In this document: positions 1 through 9,014 of the stretch, piece after piece
How the letters are laid out: the number at the start of each line of letters is the position of its first letter
How positions within the stretch are numbered: position 1 is the stretch's first letter
Origin: Leptolinea sp. UBA5203
GTDB taxonomy: Bacteria; Chloroflexota; Anaerolineae; Anaerolineales; Anaerolineaceae
NCBI GenBank assembly: GCA_002412765.1
Contig: DHVR01000021.1
Location: forward strand, 1-64,000
Direction of reading: 5' to 3'
Length of the DNA: 64,000 nucleotides
Notes under the pieces: model-generated
Databases searched by the model: none
The model's input: the letters and a program-made list of their open reading frames with translations, nothing else
Told to the model about the DNA's origin: nothing
Position numbers and translations under genes: made by a program

Positions 1-63
1 TGTCCAACAAATGGGGTGCACTACACAATCCTGCAGCCGGTTTCTATTTACTACTAAAAACTC

Positions 64-1665
64 TTACGCACGGGGGCCAGCAGCGATAATCTCGTCGGTG
101 GCACCGGCTTTGAACTGCTCAAAATTCTTCTGGAACATGCCGGCCAATTTCTTGGCGGTCTCATCATAAGCGGCTTTGTCCGTCCAGGTGTTGCGGGGTT
201 TCAGCACTTCATTGGGCACATTGGGGCAGGTATCCGGCACCATGACGCCAAAAATGGCATCTTCGGTGAAGGTCACGCCATCCAGGTCACCAGATAAAGC
301 TGCCTGGACCATAGCGCGGGTGTAGGAGATTTTCATCCGTTTGCCAACGCCGTAGGCTCCGCCGCTCCAGCCGGTGTTCACCAGCCAGCAATTCACTTGA
401 TGCTTGGCAATTTTCTCGCCCAACATTTTGGCATAGACGGTAGGGCGATGCACCATGAAAGGCGCGCCAAAACAAGTACTGAAGGTCGCCACCGGTTCGG
501 TGATTCCTTTTTCGGTACCGGCAACTTTAGCCGTGTATCCGGAGAGGAAGTGGAACATGGCCTGGGCCGGGGTCAGCTTGGAGATAGGAGGCAGAACGCC
601 GAAGGCATCCGCAGTTAGGAAGATGATGTTCTTGGGATGGGCACCCATGCCACTCATTTCCACGTTGTCGATGGAGGTCAACGGGTAAGAAGCGCGGGTG
701 TTTTCGGTGAGGGAATCGTCATCCAGGTTAATTTTGCGGGTCTTGGCATCATAAACCACATTTTCCAGAATGGTGCCGAATTTATGAGTAGTTGAGAAAA
801 TTTCCGGTTCAGCTTCAGCAGAAAGGTTGATCACTTTCGCGTAACAACCGCCTTCAAAGTTGAAGATGCCGTTGTCGCTCCAGCCGTGCTCGTCGTCGCC
901 AATCAACAGGCGATTGGGGTCTGCGGAGAGAGTGGTCTTTCCGGTACCGCTTAATCCGAACAGCACAGCGGAATCTCCAGCCTTGCCGATATTGGCGGAG
1001 CAGTGCATGGACATGATGCCCTTATTTGGCAGGAAGTAGTTCAAGACCGTGAAGATGGCTTTTTTAATTTCGCCGCCATAGGAAGAACCAGCCACAAAGG
1101 CGGAGTTCTTGCCAAAATTGAGCACGACGGCCACTTCGGAATTGGTTCCGTCAATAGCAGGATCAGCTTTGAAATCCGGGCAGCCCATCAACACAAAATC
1201 GGGTTTGAACCCTTTTTGTTCTTCCGGTTTGGGTTGAATAAACATATTTTTGGCGAACAAATTCTGCCAGGCACTGTTGGTGATAATGCGAATTGCCAGG
1301 CGATTCTTGGGATCAGCGCCGCCAAACACATCCAGAACAAACAAATCCTGAGTATTCATAAACTCCAAATACCGTTTACTGAATTTCTCATACTGTTCTT
1401 CAGTGAAAGGTCGGTTTACTTTTCCCCAGTCCACATGTGCTTCACTGGATGATTCAGTCACCACAAACTTATCATTTGGAGAACGGCCGGTATGTTTGCC
1501 GGTATGGATCAACAAAGGGCCCCCTTCAACAATTGCGCCTTCGTTGCGTCGAATGGCTTCTTCATACAATTCACTGGGAGTTAAATTCCAGTAAGCCTTG
1601 GAATTTTTCGTCAGCCCGTGGTTTTCAAGGCCGTAATCACTAAATTTATTGCCAAACTCTTGCAT
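64..1665 (-). CDS. pckA: Phosphoenolpyruvate carboxykinase (ATP)
   Basis: Interconverts oxaloacetate + ATP and phosphoenolpyruvate + ADP + CO2 in the cytoplasm; in fermenters it may run toward oxaloacetate and ATP. The 533-residue protein has the usual length of the ATP-type enzyme. Visible motifs are RSPNDK (about 61-66, substrate-binding Arg), HCSANIG (about 221-227, metal-binding His), the kinase-1a P-loop GLSGTGKTTLS (about 237-247) and the kinase-2 motif DDEHGW (about 257-262). The ATG at 1665 follows an AGGAG six bases upstream. It is the last gene on this strand and is separated from pyrB by an intrinsic terminator, so it probably has its own promoter. Identification is very secure. 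Confidence 0.97.
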   Translation of the reverse strand: MQEFGNKFSDYGLENHGLTKNSKAYWNLTPSELYEEAIRRNEGAIVEGGPLLIHTGKHTGRSPNDKFVVTESSSEAHVDWGKVNRPFTEEQYEKFSKRYLEFMNTQDLFVLDVFGGADPKNRLAIRIITNSAWQNLFAKNMFIQPKPEEQKGFKPDFVLMGCPDFKADPAIDGTNSEVAVVLNFGKNSAFVAGSSYGGEIKKAIFTVLNYFLPNKGIMSMHCSANIGKAGDSAVLFGLSGTGKTTLSADPNRLLIGDDEHGWSDNGIFNFEGGCYAKVINLSAEAEPEIFSTTHKFGTILENVVYDAKTRKINLDDDSLTENTRASYPLTSIDNVEMSGMGAHPKNIIFLTADAFGVLPPISKLTPAQAMFHFLSGYTAKVAGTEKGITEPVATFSTCFGAPFMVHRPTVYAKMLGEKIAKHQVNCWLVNTGWSGGAYGVGKRMKISYTRAMVQAALSGDLDGVTFTEDAIFGVMVPDTCPNVPNEVLKPRNTWTDKAAYDETAKKLAGMFQKNFEQFKAGATDEIIAAGPRA

Positions 1666-1717
1666 TTCAAGCTCCTACATTCGTAATGGGTGGGGAACGC
1701 TTTCTAACTCAACAGCT

Positions 1718-1725
1718 AGTATAGC
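1718..1725 (-). promoter_or_regulatory. Candidate extended -10 element for pckA
   Basis: On the minus strand TGCTATACT reads as an extended -10 (TGn plus TATACT). No convincing -35 is seen. It would start transcription about 45 bases before the pckA ATG, downstream of the pyrB terminator. Confidence 0.35.
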
Positions 1726-1770
1726 AGGCTTCTAATAATCGTAGGTTATTTTTATAGGCTAGAATCAATA

Positions 1771-1817
1771 GAATAAGAAAAGTCAGCACCTAAAGGATTA
1801 ACCTCCTATAGGTGCTG
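1771..1817 (-). terminator. Intrinsic terminator after pyrB
   Basis: A 9-bp perfect stem (CAGCACCTA at 1784-1792 with TAGGTGCTG at 1809-1817) is followed on the minus strand by ACTTTTCTTATTC. It closes the long ior-to-pyrB transcription unit. Confidence 0.75.
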
Positions 1818-1847
1818 TTGGAAAACTTCAATTCACATTAAGAAAGA

Positions 1848-2783
1848 CTATTCCTGACCGCAAACCAGAGCCAGCAAAGCCATCCGAACGGGAACGCCAT
1901 TGGCTGCCTGTCGGAAGTATGCGGCGCCTTCATAATTATCCACTTCCACCGCGATTTCATTGACACGAGGCAGGGGATGCATAATAATCATGCCTTTTTT
2001 GGCTTTCTTGACAGTCTCCATGGTAACAACATAAGCATTGCGATATTTCTCATATTCAGCAGGATCTTCAAAGCGCTCGGCCTGAATACGGGTCATGTAG
2101 AGTACGTCACAATTGGGCACAGCAGCCATGATATCTTCGGTCTCGGTGATTTCAACACCCTTGGCGCGTAATTCCTTGGTTATTTCTTCCGGCATGGCCA
2201 GAGCTTTGGGAGCGACAAAATAAAACTTCACCCCAAAACGGGAAAGCAATTGGGAAAGAGAATGAACGGTACGGCCATTTTTTAAATCACCGGCCAAAGC
2301 CACGGTCAAGCCTTCCACTTTGCCTTTCTCTTTGATGATGGTGTACATATCCAACAAAGATTGGGTGGGATGCTGTCCGGCACCATCGCCGCCATTGATG
2401 ACGGGAACATCGGAACCATCAGCCAATTCCTGGGCACTGCCCACGGTTGGGTGGCGGATAACCGTCACATCGGAGTAAGCCTGAACCATTTTACCAGTAT
2501 CAAAGACAGTCTCGCCTTTTTTTGCGGAGCTGGAGGTTGTGGCGGCTGCCACGGAGACCAACTGACCGCCCAAGCGCAACATGGCAGTCTCGAAAGAAAG
2601 CCGTGTTCGAGTGGATGCTTCGTAGAAGAAGGTGCAAAGTACTTTCCCGGACATATTCATCAGACGTCCGCCTTCGTCCATGATTTTCTCATAGCGTGTG
2701 GCAGTGTCCAAAATGAGGTTGATTTCCTCAACACTCAAGTCCTTGGTATTGATAATATCTTTACCTTTCAATGATGTAGCCAT
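1848..2783 (-). CDS. pyrB: Aspartate carbamoyltransferase, catalytic subunit
   Basis: Transfers the carbamoyl group of carbamoyl phosphate to L-aspartate, the committed step of pyrimidine synthesis. The 311 residues match the catalytic chain. Seen: carbamoyl-phosphate loop STRTR (57-61), the mobile-loop lysine in KKGE (88-91), RHPT (110-113), HPTQ (138-141), GRTVHSL (170-176), the aspartate-binding pair in TRIQ (231-234) and HPLPRVNEI (269-277). These residues fit a genuine aspartate enzyme rather than ornithine or another transcarbamylase. No regulatory pyrI and no other pyr gene lies nearby. Instead it sits 62 bases after a hydantoinase-type gene in a fermentation operon, so a catabolic role is possible. 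The ATG at 2783 has GAGG about eight bases upstream. Confidence 0.93.
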   Translation of the reverse strand: MATSLKGKDIINTKDLSVEEINLILDTATRYEKIMDEGGRLMNMSGKVLCTFFYEASTRTRLSFETAMLRLGGQLVSVAAATTSSSAKKGETVFDTGKMVQAYSDVTVIRHPTVGSAQELADGSDVPVINGGDGAGQHPTQSLLDMYTIIKEKGKVEGLTVALAGDLKNGRTVHSLSQLLSRFGVKFYFVAPKALAMPEEITKELRAKGVEITETEDIMAAVPNCDVLYMTRIQAERFEDPAEYEKYRNAYVVTMETVKKAKKGMIIMHPLPRVNEIAVEVDNYEGAAYFRQAANGVPVRMALLALVCGQE

Positions 2784-2845
2784 TTAATTTACCTCTCTTA
2801 ATCTCTTCATTTCTCTGGTTTCAATTGGATTTAACCAGGGATAAG

Positions 2846-4210
2846 CTAAAATAAACCTTTGTAAACATTGGATGTGTCCGTCTGCAGGAATTTTGCCCGG
2901 CCGGGTTTACCAACCAGTTCTTTGCCGTCCACAACCACCACGCCGCGAACCATGGTCAGAATGGGTGCACCCAGAATTTCGGTGCCTTCATACAGGGTAT
3001 AGCCTACGTTGGAATGTTGATCTGCAGCGCTCAGGATCTCGCGTTTGGCAGGATCGAAGATCACGATATCAGCATCGGAACCTTTCTGAATGACGCCCTT
3101 TTGGGGGTAAAGGCCAAAGACTTTGGCAATGTTGGTGGACATGATCTGAACCAATCGGGGAACAGTGATTTTACCGGTATTGACGCCGTTGTTGTAGACC
3201 ATGCGCAGCATGGTTTCCACCTGGGGAGTTCCATAGGGGGCATCGAAGAAATCATCATCAATCGTTTTTGCTTTGGCGGCTGAATCACTGCCGATGGTAT
3301 TCAATGCGCCGCTGACGATACCATCCCACAGCATTTCGTTGTCATTCTTCGTGCGCAGGGGTGGCCCCATTTTGGCCAGGGCTTTCTTCTTCTTGGTGGT
3401 TTCATCGGTCAGGGTCAGGTATTGAGGGCAAGTTTCGCCTACAATCGGCCAGCCTTCACGATTGGCACGCTCGAACAATTCCACACATACGCCTGCACTG
3501 TTATGGACGACATACAAAGCGGAGCCCATCACCCTGGATAAAGCGATGGCGCGATTGGTGGCTTCAGCTTCCAGCAAGTCAGGTCGCATTTGAGTAAAGG
3601 TTTCAGCCCCAGAACGGCCTTCGCGGATCAATTTATCTTCTATATAATCCGTTGCCAGACCGTTTTCAGCATGAACCATGACCAGACCTTTATTCTTGGC
3701 AGCCACATCCATCACGGCAGTCAGCCAATAATCATCAGTCATCCATTTTAATTTGGCATAGGTCATGAAAACTTTAAAGGATGTGGCGCCGTATTTGAAG
3801 GCTTTTTCCAGATCCTTGATCTGATTTTCCACATCAAACAAACCCAGGTGCAGAGCAAAATCGCCAACGGATTTGGTCTCGCCATCAGACCGGAATTGTT
3901 CCAAAACAGGAATCACTTCCATACCTGGTTTGACGTATGCAAAATGGATCTGACTGGTTACACCGCCAAAGGCGGCAGAGATGGACATATCCCCGATATC
4001 ATCCACATAAACGGGATGGGAATGGGGATCAATGATGCCAGGCATAACGTATTTCCCAGTCGCATCAATCACCTTACTGGCTCGGGAAGCATCAATTTCT
4101 GGGGCTACTTCAACGATCTTTTCCTGGCGAATGCCAACATCAACCCGGGAGATGCCGTCAGCATTGACGACCAACCCGTTCTTAATTACTGTATCCAAAG
4201 TTCCACTCAT
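2846..4210 (-). CDS. Dihydropyrimidinase / hydantoinase-family amidohydrolase
   Basis: Cyclic-amide hydrolase that opens dihydropyrimidine, hydantoin or related rings to N-carbamoyl amino acids; cytoplasmic and binuclear-metal dependent. The 454-residue TIM barrel carries the metal ligands HSH (H63, H65), the lysine that is carboxylated in the family (K146 in SFKVFMTY), H180 in HAEN, H236 in HNSA and D309 in GSDSA. The residue after the final Asp is Ser, where many dihydropyrimidinases have His, so substrate specificity is uncertain; dihydroorotase or allantoinase activity cannot be excluded. The ATG at 4210 has AGGAG six bases upstream. It lies between the acyl-CoA synthetase and pyrB, with a hydantoin racemase gene in the same run. 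Confidence 0.85.
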   Translation of the reverse strand: MSGTLDTVIKNGLVVNADGISRVDVGIRQEKIVEVAPEIDASRASKVIDATGKYVMPGIIDPHSHPVYVDDIGDMSISAAFGGVTSQIHFAYVKPGMEVIPVLEQFRSDGETKSVGDFALHLGLFDVENQIKDLEKAFKYGATSFKVFMTYAKLKWMTDDYWLTAVMDVAAKNKGLVMVHAENGLATDYIEDKLIREGRSGAETFTQMRPDLLEAEATNRAIALSRVMGSALYVVHNSAGVCVELFERANREGWPIVGETCPQYLTLTDETTKKKKALAKMGPPLRTKNDNEMLWDGIVSGALNTIGSDSAAKAKTIDDDFFDAPYGTPQVETMLRMVYNNGVNTGKITVPRLVQIMSTNIAKVFGLYPQKGVIQKGSDADIVIFDPAKREILSAADQHSNVGYTLYEGTEILGAPILTMVRGVVVVDGKELVGKPGRAKFLQTDTSNVYKGLF

Positions 4211-4277
4211 GAAAGGCTCCTGTTTTTATAAATTGAAAGGCGTTGAAAGAAGATCATTAATTAGTTTTATTGTACTC

Positions 4278-6422
4278 TTAAGCGCGAACTTCAATCAAGG
4301 AATCCACTGCGCGAATTCCTTTTCCATCTGGTAGAACCATCAGAGGATTCATTTCCAACGCATTAATATCATCCTTGAAGTCAACTGCCAGTTGAGAAAG
4401 TTTAACCAAAGTATCCACCAAGGCATCCATATCTGCCTTCGGGCGTCCGCGGAAACCCAGCAGTAGTTTTTCACCGCGGGTGGAGGCGATCATCTCGCGA
4501 GCTTCGCTTTTAGTCAGAGGAGGAATGCGCAGGGCGGAATCCTTGATCAATTCCACCAGCACCCCACCTGAGCCAAAGACGATGGAGGGGCCATAATCCG
4601 GATCGCGGACGATACCCAGAATAACTTCCGGCGTTCCGGCAGGGATCATTTCCTGAATCAAGGCGCCATCAATCACCGCATTCGGTTTGTGCTGCTTGGC
4701 GGATGCCATTACCTCTGCATAAGCGGCTTCCACTTCTGCGGCATTCTGCAAGCCGACTTTCACACCGCCAATTTCGGTCTTATGTAAAATATCAGCAGAT
4801 AGAATTTTCAACACGACCGGGAAACCAATCGCTGCGGCCATCTTGACGGCTTCTGCAGATGTTTTTGCAACCTGCTCGCGTGGTCCCTGAATGCCGTAAT
4901 CCGCCAATAACTGCCTGGATTCCACTTCATCCAGGGACTGGCCTTTTCGACTATTCAGCTTCTTCTTCCAATCCGCGAGACTGGCTGGGGATTTGCAGCC
5001 TGCAACTTCATGATTGGAAGCATTTTTGCGGAAGGCAGCGTATTTTTCAAAGGCTTCAATCGCCCGCATGGTTTCGGAGGTACCTTGTAAATAGGGAATA
5101 TCATTGGCACGCAGCACATCTACGACTTCCTGCTCAAAACCGGAAGAAACGGTGGAGAACAACAGGGTGGGTTTGCCGGTTTCTTTCTTGGCCTTGATGG
5201 CGGCTTCAGCGATGCGCATGGATTGATCCACTTCACGTTTGGCAACCCCAGGAGGGGTATCGCGCGTCATGGCGATCAAACCAATGCTGTCTTCCTGAGC
5301 GATGACGTCCACACAACCCGGATACGTATTTTCCAGATCTCCGCTGCCCCAGGCATCCAATGGATTTTCAATGGAATTATAGGGAGGCAGGACGGCTTTC
5401 AGCCCTTTGACGGCTTTCTCGGAGAGGGTCGGAAAATTTAATTTCAATCCCTGGGCCACATCGGCCACCAAGCCGATCTGCCCGCCGGATAAACTCAACA
5501 TGCCCACGCCGTCATTTTTCGGCATCGGGCAGTGACTGAACAATTCCGCAGCTTCGACCAATTCATCCAGGTCATTCAGACGAATCACGCCATAGCGGCG
5601 GAAGACAGCGTCCAGCACCACATCGGATCCAGCCAGACTGCCGGTATGCGCCTGCACGGCTTTTTGGGCTTTTTCGGAACGGCCGGCTTTCACTACCAAT
5701 AACGGTTTTCCGGCATCAGCGGCTGCTTTGGCAGCGGCTTCAAATTTCTTCGGATTGCGGATGCCTTCCAGGAAGGCTACAATCACTTTTGTTTTGGGAT
5801 CATTGACCAGATAGCCAATATAATCCGAGCCGTCCAGCACGGCAGCATTTCCAATGGAGATCAAATAGCGAAAACCAAAGCGTGCAGAATTGGCCAGCCC
5901 CATGCAAATGGCGCCGGACTGCATCACGGCAGAGACACTGCCGGGGCGCATGCGCGGGCTGAGGGCCACACTGTAGGTGGCGGATCGATCCAGAATATTG
6001 GCCACACCCACGCAGTTCGGGCCGCAAACCAACAGACCGGTGCGGTTGGCAAAATCAATCAATTCAGCTTGACGGCCTTTGCCTTCCGGTCCGGATTCAG
6101 CATATCCACTGGCCAGTACCCAGGCAGCTTTGGCGCCCACATCCACGCCACTTTGCAGGGTGGAAATCACTTTATCAGCGCCAATTAAAACAGCCATCAT
6201 ATCGATAGGACCGGGGATGGATTGGATATCCGGGTAACATGGATAACCCATAACTGTTGCGTTTTTCGGATGGACAGGATAAATTTTCCCCTGGTAACCC
6301 AGGTTTATCAGGTTTTCAATGACCAAACGACCCGCACTTCCCGGTCGTTCAGAGGCTCCGATGATGGCAATCGATTGGGGATTTAATAAGGGGGATAGAT
6401 CCCGAAAAGTTTCACCTGTCAT
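4278..6422 (-). CDS. ADP-forming acetyl/acyl-CoA synthetase, fused alpha-beta
   Basis: Converts acyl-CoA + ADP + Pi to free acid + CoA + ATP, the ATP-yielding last step of fermentative oxoacid oxidation. The 714 residues hold the alpha part first (CoA-binding Rossmann domain starting near residue 15 and a succinyl-CoA-synthetase-like flavodoxin domain) and then an ATP-grasp beta part from about residue 490. The phosphorylated histidine is in HTGSLAG (H259). The ATP-grasp core is seen as FGSGGVLVEL near residue 620. No GNAT domain is present, unlike Pat-type protein acetylases. The ATG at 6422 has AGGAG at a spacing of seven. It follows aminotransferase and IOR genes, so the likely substrates are aryl- or branched-acyl-CoA as well as acetyl-CoA. 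Confidence 0.92.
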   Translation of the reverse strand: MTGETFRDLSPLLNPQSIAIIGASERPGSAGRLVIENLINLGYQGKIYPVHPKNATVMGYPCYPDIQSIPGPIDMMAVLIGADKVISTLQSGVDVGAKAAWVLASGYAESGPEGKGRQAELIDFANRTGLLVCGPNCVGVANILDRSATYSVALSPRMRPGSVSAVMQSGAICMGLANSARFGFRYLISIGNAAVLDGSDYIGYLVNDPKTKVIVAFLEGIRNPKKFEAAAKAAADAGKPLLVVKAGRSEKAQKAVQAHTGSLAGSDVVLDAVFRRYGVIRLNDLDELVEAAELFSHCPMPKNDGVGMLSLSGGQIGLVADVAQGLKLNFPTLSEKAVKGLKAVLPPYNSIENPLDAWGSGDLENTYPGCVDVIAQEDSIGLIAMTRDTPPGVAKREVDQSMRIAEAAIKAKKETGKPTLLFSTVSSGFEQEVVDVLRANDIPYLQGTSETMRAIEAFEKYAAFRKNASNHEVAGCKSPASLADWKKKLNSRKGQSLDEVESRQLLADYGIQGPREQVAKTSAEAVKMAAAIGFPVVLKILSADILHKTEIGGVKVGLQNAAEVEAAYAEVMASAKQHKPNAVIDGALIQEMIPAGTPEVILGIVRDPDYGPSIVFGSGGVLVELIKDSALRIPPLTKSEAREMIASTRGEKLLLGFRGRPKADMDALVDTLVKLSQLAVDFKDDINALEMNPLMVLPDGKGIRAVDSLIEVRA

Positions 6423-6510
6423 GCCAGTACTCCTTTTTGTACAATACGATTAAATGGTCTTCTGTAAACTGTCCAACAATTAAAGCGGACAGGAACTATT
6501 CACATTCAGG

Positions 6511-6542
6511 GTTGCTGGTCAGCCATCCGGCTGACCAGCAAC
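6511..6542 (-). other. Strong intercistronic hairpin without U-tract
   Basis: A perfect 14-bp stem (6511-6524 with 6529-6542) closes on a four-base loop, ATCC. On the minus strand the 3' side continues CCCTGAATG, so there is no U-tract. It lies between the aminotransferase and the acyl-CoA synthetase. It may act as an mRNA processing or stability element or as a leaky terminator. Confidence 0.7.
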
Positions 6543-6572
6543 AAAAATCAGGGTTGAACAGGAGGGATGAAT

Positions 6573-7658
6573 TTATTTATTGACAAGAATGGTTGAGAGG
6601 CGTTTCATGGCCTCATCAATTTGTTCCGGGGATAGCGTGCAGAAAGGAATACGAAGGAAGCGATCCCCATCCGCAGGATTCAGGTAGAACCCGCGGCCAT
6701 CGGTGATTTTCAGGTTGACTTCCGGAGCCCGCTTGAGCAGGTTATCCATGGTATTCCCTTCCGGCAAAATCAAGCTGATGAAGAAGCCGCCTTCCGGGGT
6801 TGGGAAAGTTGCACCGGGGATGTATTTCTTGACGGCTTTCTCTAAAGCTTCCAGGCGGGGAGCATAGATTTTCTTAAGTTTCTCTACATTGGCATCGAAC
6901 AAGCCCATGCGGAAATATTCGTAGACCATGCCCTGGGAAGGACCTACGGGTCCGATATACGTATCGGTTGCCCAGGTGATCAACTTCTTGACCTGATCTT
7001 CCGGGGCAATAACGAAGCCCAGGCGCAGACCGGGAGCCAGTAATTTAGAGAGCGAACCCATATGGAAGACACGTTCCGGAGCCATGGAAAGAAAGGTCGG
7101 TACGTCCTTGCCTTTGTAGCGCAGCATACGATACGGAGCATCTTCCGCGATGTAGAAATCGTATTCTTTTGCCCATTTGGCAATCTGGCGGCGTTTGGCT
7201 TCGCTGGTGGTGGTGCCCATCGGGTTTTGGAAATCGGCGATGATATAGACCAGTTTGGGGGCGCCTTTTTTCAGTTCAGCTTCAAAAGCAGCCAAATTGA
7301 CCCCATCGGCTTCCATGGGAATGCCCACAACTTCGGCACCCGAGCGCAGCAGCAGGGTATTCGCACGGTCATAGCTGGGGGATTCAGCAAATGCTCGCAG
7401 GCCAGGTTTTAGCAAAATGCGGGTGATGAAATCCATCACCTCCAGAGAGCTGTTTCCGGTGAAGATTCGCTCGGGAGCCACTTCATAGCGTTCTGCCAGC
7501 AGTTTAATCAAGGGCGGATAACCGGGCGCATGAGTGTACTGCAGCAAATTGGGGCCGTCATTGTTGAAGGCCGCTTCACTGGCTTTAATCATGTCCTCTA
7601 CAGGCAGGACTTCCATCGGCGGTACACCGCGGGTTAAGTTGATCAATGCATCTGTCAT
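6573..7658 (-). CDS. PLP-dependent aminotransferase, fold type I (MocR/2-aminoadipate type)
   Basis: Moves an amino group from an amino acid to a 2-oxoacid, here most likely supplying the aryl- or branched-chain oxoacids used by the neighbouring IOR. The 361-residue protein resembles the aminotransferase domain of LysN/ARO8/MocR-type enzymes. The PLP lysine lies in GSLSKLLAPGLRLGF; the Asn and Asp that hold PLP are in DFQNPMGT and AEDAPY. There is no N-terminal winged helix, so it is an enzyme and not a MocR regulator. It starts 22 bases after the racemase gene, in the same operon, with GAGG six bases before the ATG. The exact amino donor cannot be read from the sequence. Confidence 0.88.
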   Translation of the reverse strand: MTDALINLTRGVPPMEVLPVEDMIKASEAAFNNDGPNLLQYTHAPGYPPLIKLLAERYEVAPERIFTGNSSLEVMDFITRILLKPGLRAFAESPSYDRANTLLLRSGAEVVGIPMEADGVNLAAFEAELKKGAPKLVYIIADFQNPMGTTTSEAKRRQIAKWAKEYDFYIAEDAPYRMLRYKGKDVPTFLSMAPERVFHMGSLSKLLAPGLRLGFVIAPEDQVKKLITWATDTYIGPVGPSQGMVYEYFRMGLFDANVEKLKKIYAPRLEALEKAVKKYIPGATFPTPEGGFFISLILPEGNTMDNLLKRAPEVNLKITDGRGFYLNPADGDRFLRIPFCTLSPEQIDEAMKRLSTILVNK

Positions 7659-7680
7659 ACTTTGCCTCGCTAAAAGAAAC

Positions 7681-8388
7681 TTAGAGAATCTGTTTGGCAG
7701 GAGGATAAGAATAGCGACCCACCTTACTTGTTTTCAAACCAAGATCAGCCATAGCTTCAGCAACCTTAAAGGCAACCGAGGTTGGATCCAGCACGACTGC
7801 GCCTAGCTCACGTTCAATATCTTCTGCATATCCGGCCAAGCCGGCACATCCCAGCACAATTACTTCTGCACCATCTTCTTCAACACACTTGCGTGCCAAA
7901 TCCAGGATTCGTTTTTTGGATTTCTTCGGATTCTCATCCATTTCCAAAACGCTCATATCCAGGGATGGGGAAGAGGCGAAGGAATGCGTCATCCCGTGCA
8001 GTAAAACGTGCCATTCACGGGTGGGAATGCGCCGTTTCATACCGGTCATGATAGAGAATTTATGGCCCAGCATGGCAGCCATATGCAGGGTGGCTTCTTC
8101 AATGCCAATAACTGGAATGTCAGAAATTTCTTTGGCGGCATCCAATCCGGGATCAGAGAAACAAGCCAGCACGATCGCATCATAGCCTTCTTTATTCGCC
8201 TGGCGCACCAGATCCATAATATGAAAGGCAGCCAGTGTTTCATCATAGGCAGACTCAATGGATACCGGTCCATGCTCGGGGCAAACAACGGTCAATTCCG
8301 TATCCACCCGCTTAATCTTTTCCAGTGCGGTGCGGATATGGTCTCTTACACTTGTCGATGCATTAGGATTGATCACAAAGATTTTCAT
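7681..8388 (-). CDS. Hydantoin / Asp-Glu racemase family protein
   Basis: Cofactor-independent two-cysteine racemase, 235 residues. Seen: INPN near the N-terminus (6-9), C76 in LACFSDPG and C181 in LGCAGL. These are the two positions known as the acid/base pair in hydantoin racemases, and as I recall the numbering is the same. Substrates could be 5-substituted hydantoins, which would match the hydantoinase three genes downstream, or free D-amino acids feeding the adjacent aminotransferase. It begins 10 bases after iorB, so it is translated as part of the IOR operon, with AAGGA seven bases before the ATG. The family is secure; the substrate is inferred. Confidence 0.82.
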   Translation of the reverse strand: MKIFVINPNASTSVRDHIRTALEKIKRVDTELTVVCPEHGPVSIESAYDETLAAFHIMDLVRQANKEGYDAIVLACFSDPGLDAAKEISDIPVIGIEEATLHMAAMLGHKFSIMTGMKRRIPTREWHVLLHGMTHSFASSPSLDMSVLEMDENPKKSKKRILDLARKCVEEDGAEVIVLGCAGLAGYAEDIERELGAVVLDPTSVAFKVAEAMADLGLKTSKVGRYSYPPAKQIL

Positions 8389-8398
8389 AGCATGTTCC

Positions 8399-8995
8399 TT
8401 ATTTTTTATTCGCTAACATCCAATCACGGCCCTTGCGGAAAGCCTTGATGTTAAGTTCTTTGTATTTAGCCGGTACGCGTTCGACAATGACATCTTCCCA
8501 GATTTCCGGTTTGACATCCAATAAAGCAGAAGTGGCACCCAATAAGGCAATATTTAATACTTTGGAATTACCCAACTCCAGAGCCATATCAATGGCTGGC
8601 ACGGAATAGGATTTTTCAACGGCATCCAATAAAGCTTTCTCAACGGTTACAGTAGTCGGGTATTCAGCCAAACCGGAAGCAACGGTTACAGGGAAGATAC
8701 GTTGTTGATTGACAATCGCGGTTCCCGTAGGACGCATCTGATTCAACCAGCGTAATCCTTCCAGTACCTCAAAAGCCACCAGGATATCCCCACGGCCATC
8801 CGGCACGATGGGTGAGAAAACCTCATCACCCCAACGAACGTGACCAATGACACCACCACCGCGAACGGAAAGACCCAGCATATCGGATTTTTTTACATCA
8901 TACCCGGCGGCAAAACCTACCGCAGCCATGATATCACTTGCGACAACAGTTCCTTGTCCGCCAACACCAGTAATAAGAAAATTCAAAGTTTCCAT
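8399..8995 (-). CDS. iorB: Indolepyruvate ferredoxin oxidoreductase, beta subunit
   Basis: Gamma-type domain subunit of the heterodimeric 2-oxoacid:ferredoxin oxidoreductase that turns aryl pyruvates into aryl-acetyl-CoA, CO2 and reduced ferredoxin. It is 198 residues, the standard length. The N-terminus has the glycine-rich GVGGQGTVVASDIM and further in SVRGGGVIGHVRWG, both typical of the POR/IOR gamma domain. It starts 19 bases after iorA with AGGAGAG upstream of the ATG. The ferredoxin partner and hydrogenase are not in the window. Confidence is high because of sequence and pairing with iorA. Confidence 0.94.
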   Translation of the reverse strand: METLNFLITGVGGQGTVVASDIMAAVGFAAGYDVKKSDMLGLSVRGGGVIGHVRWGDEVFSPIVPDGRGDILVAFEVLEGLRWLNQMRPTGTAIVNQQRIFPVTVASGLAEYPTTVTVEKALLDAVEKSYSVPAIDMALELGNSKVLNIALLGATSALLDVKPEIWEDVIVERVPAKYKELNIKAFRKGRDWMLANKK

Positions 8996-9014
8996 TTATA
9001 ATCTCTCCTTCAGC

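Noticed and set aside
1848..2783. Possibility that the carbamoyltransferase is a YgeW-type or ornithine enzyme
   Set aside because: The aspartate-specific TRIQ and HPLPRVNEI motifs and KKGE loop fit aspartate carbamoyltransferase.
6437..6444. TTGTACAA palindrome near the acyl-CoA synthetase start, also at 14931-14938
   Set aside because: It has the same half-sites as the GntR operator but no two-base spacer, and overlaps or lies next to ribosome sites; too short to claim as an operator.
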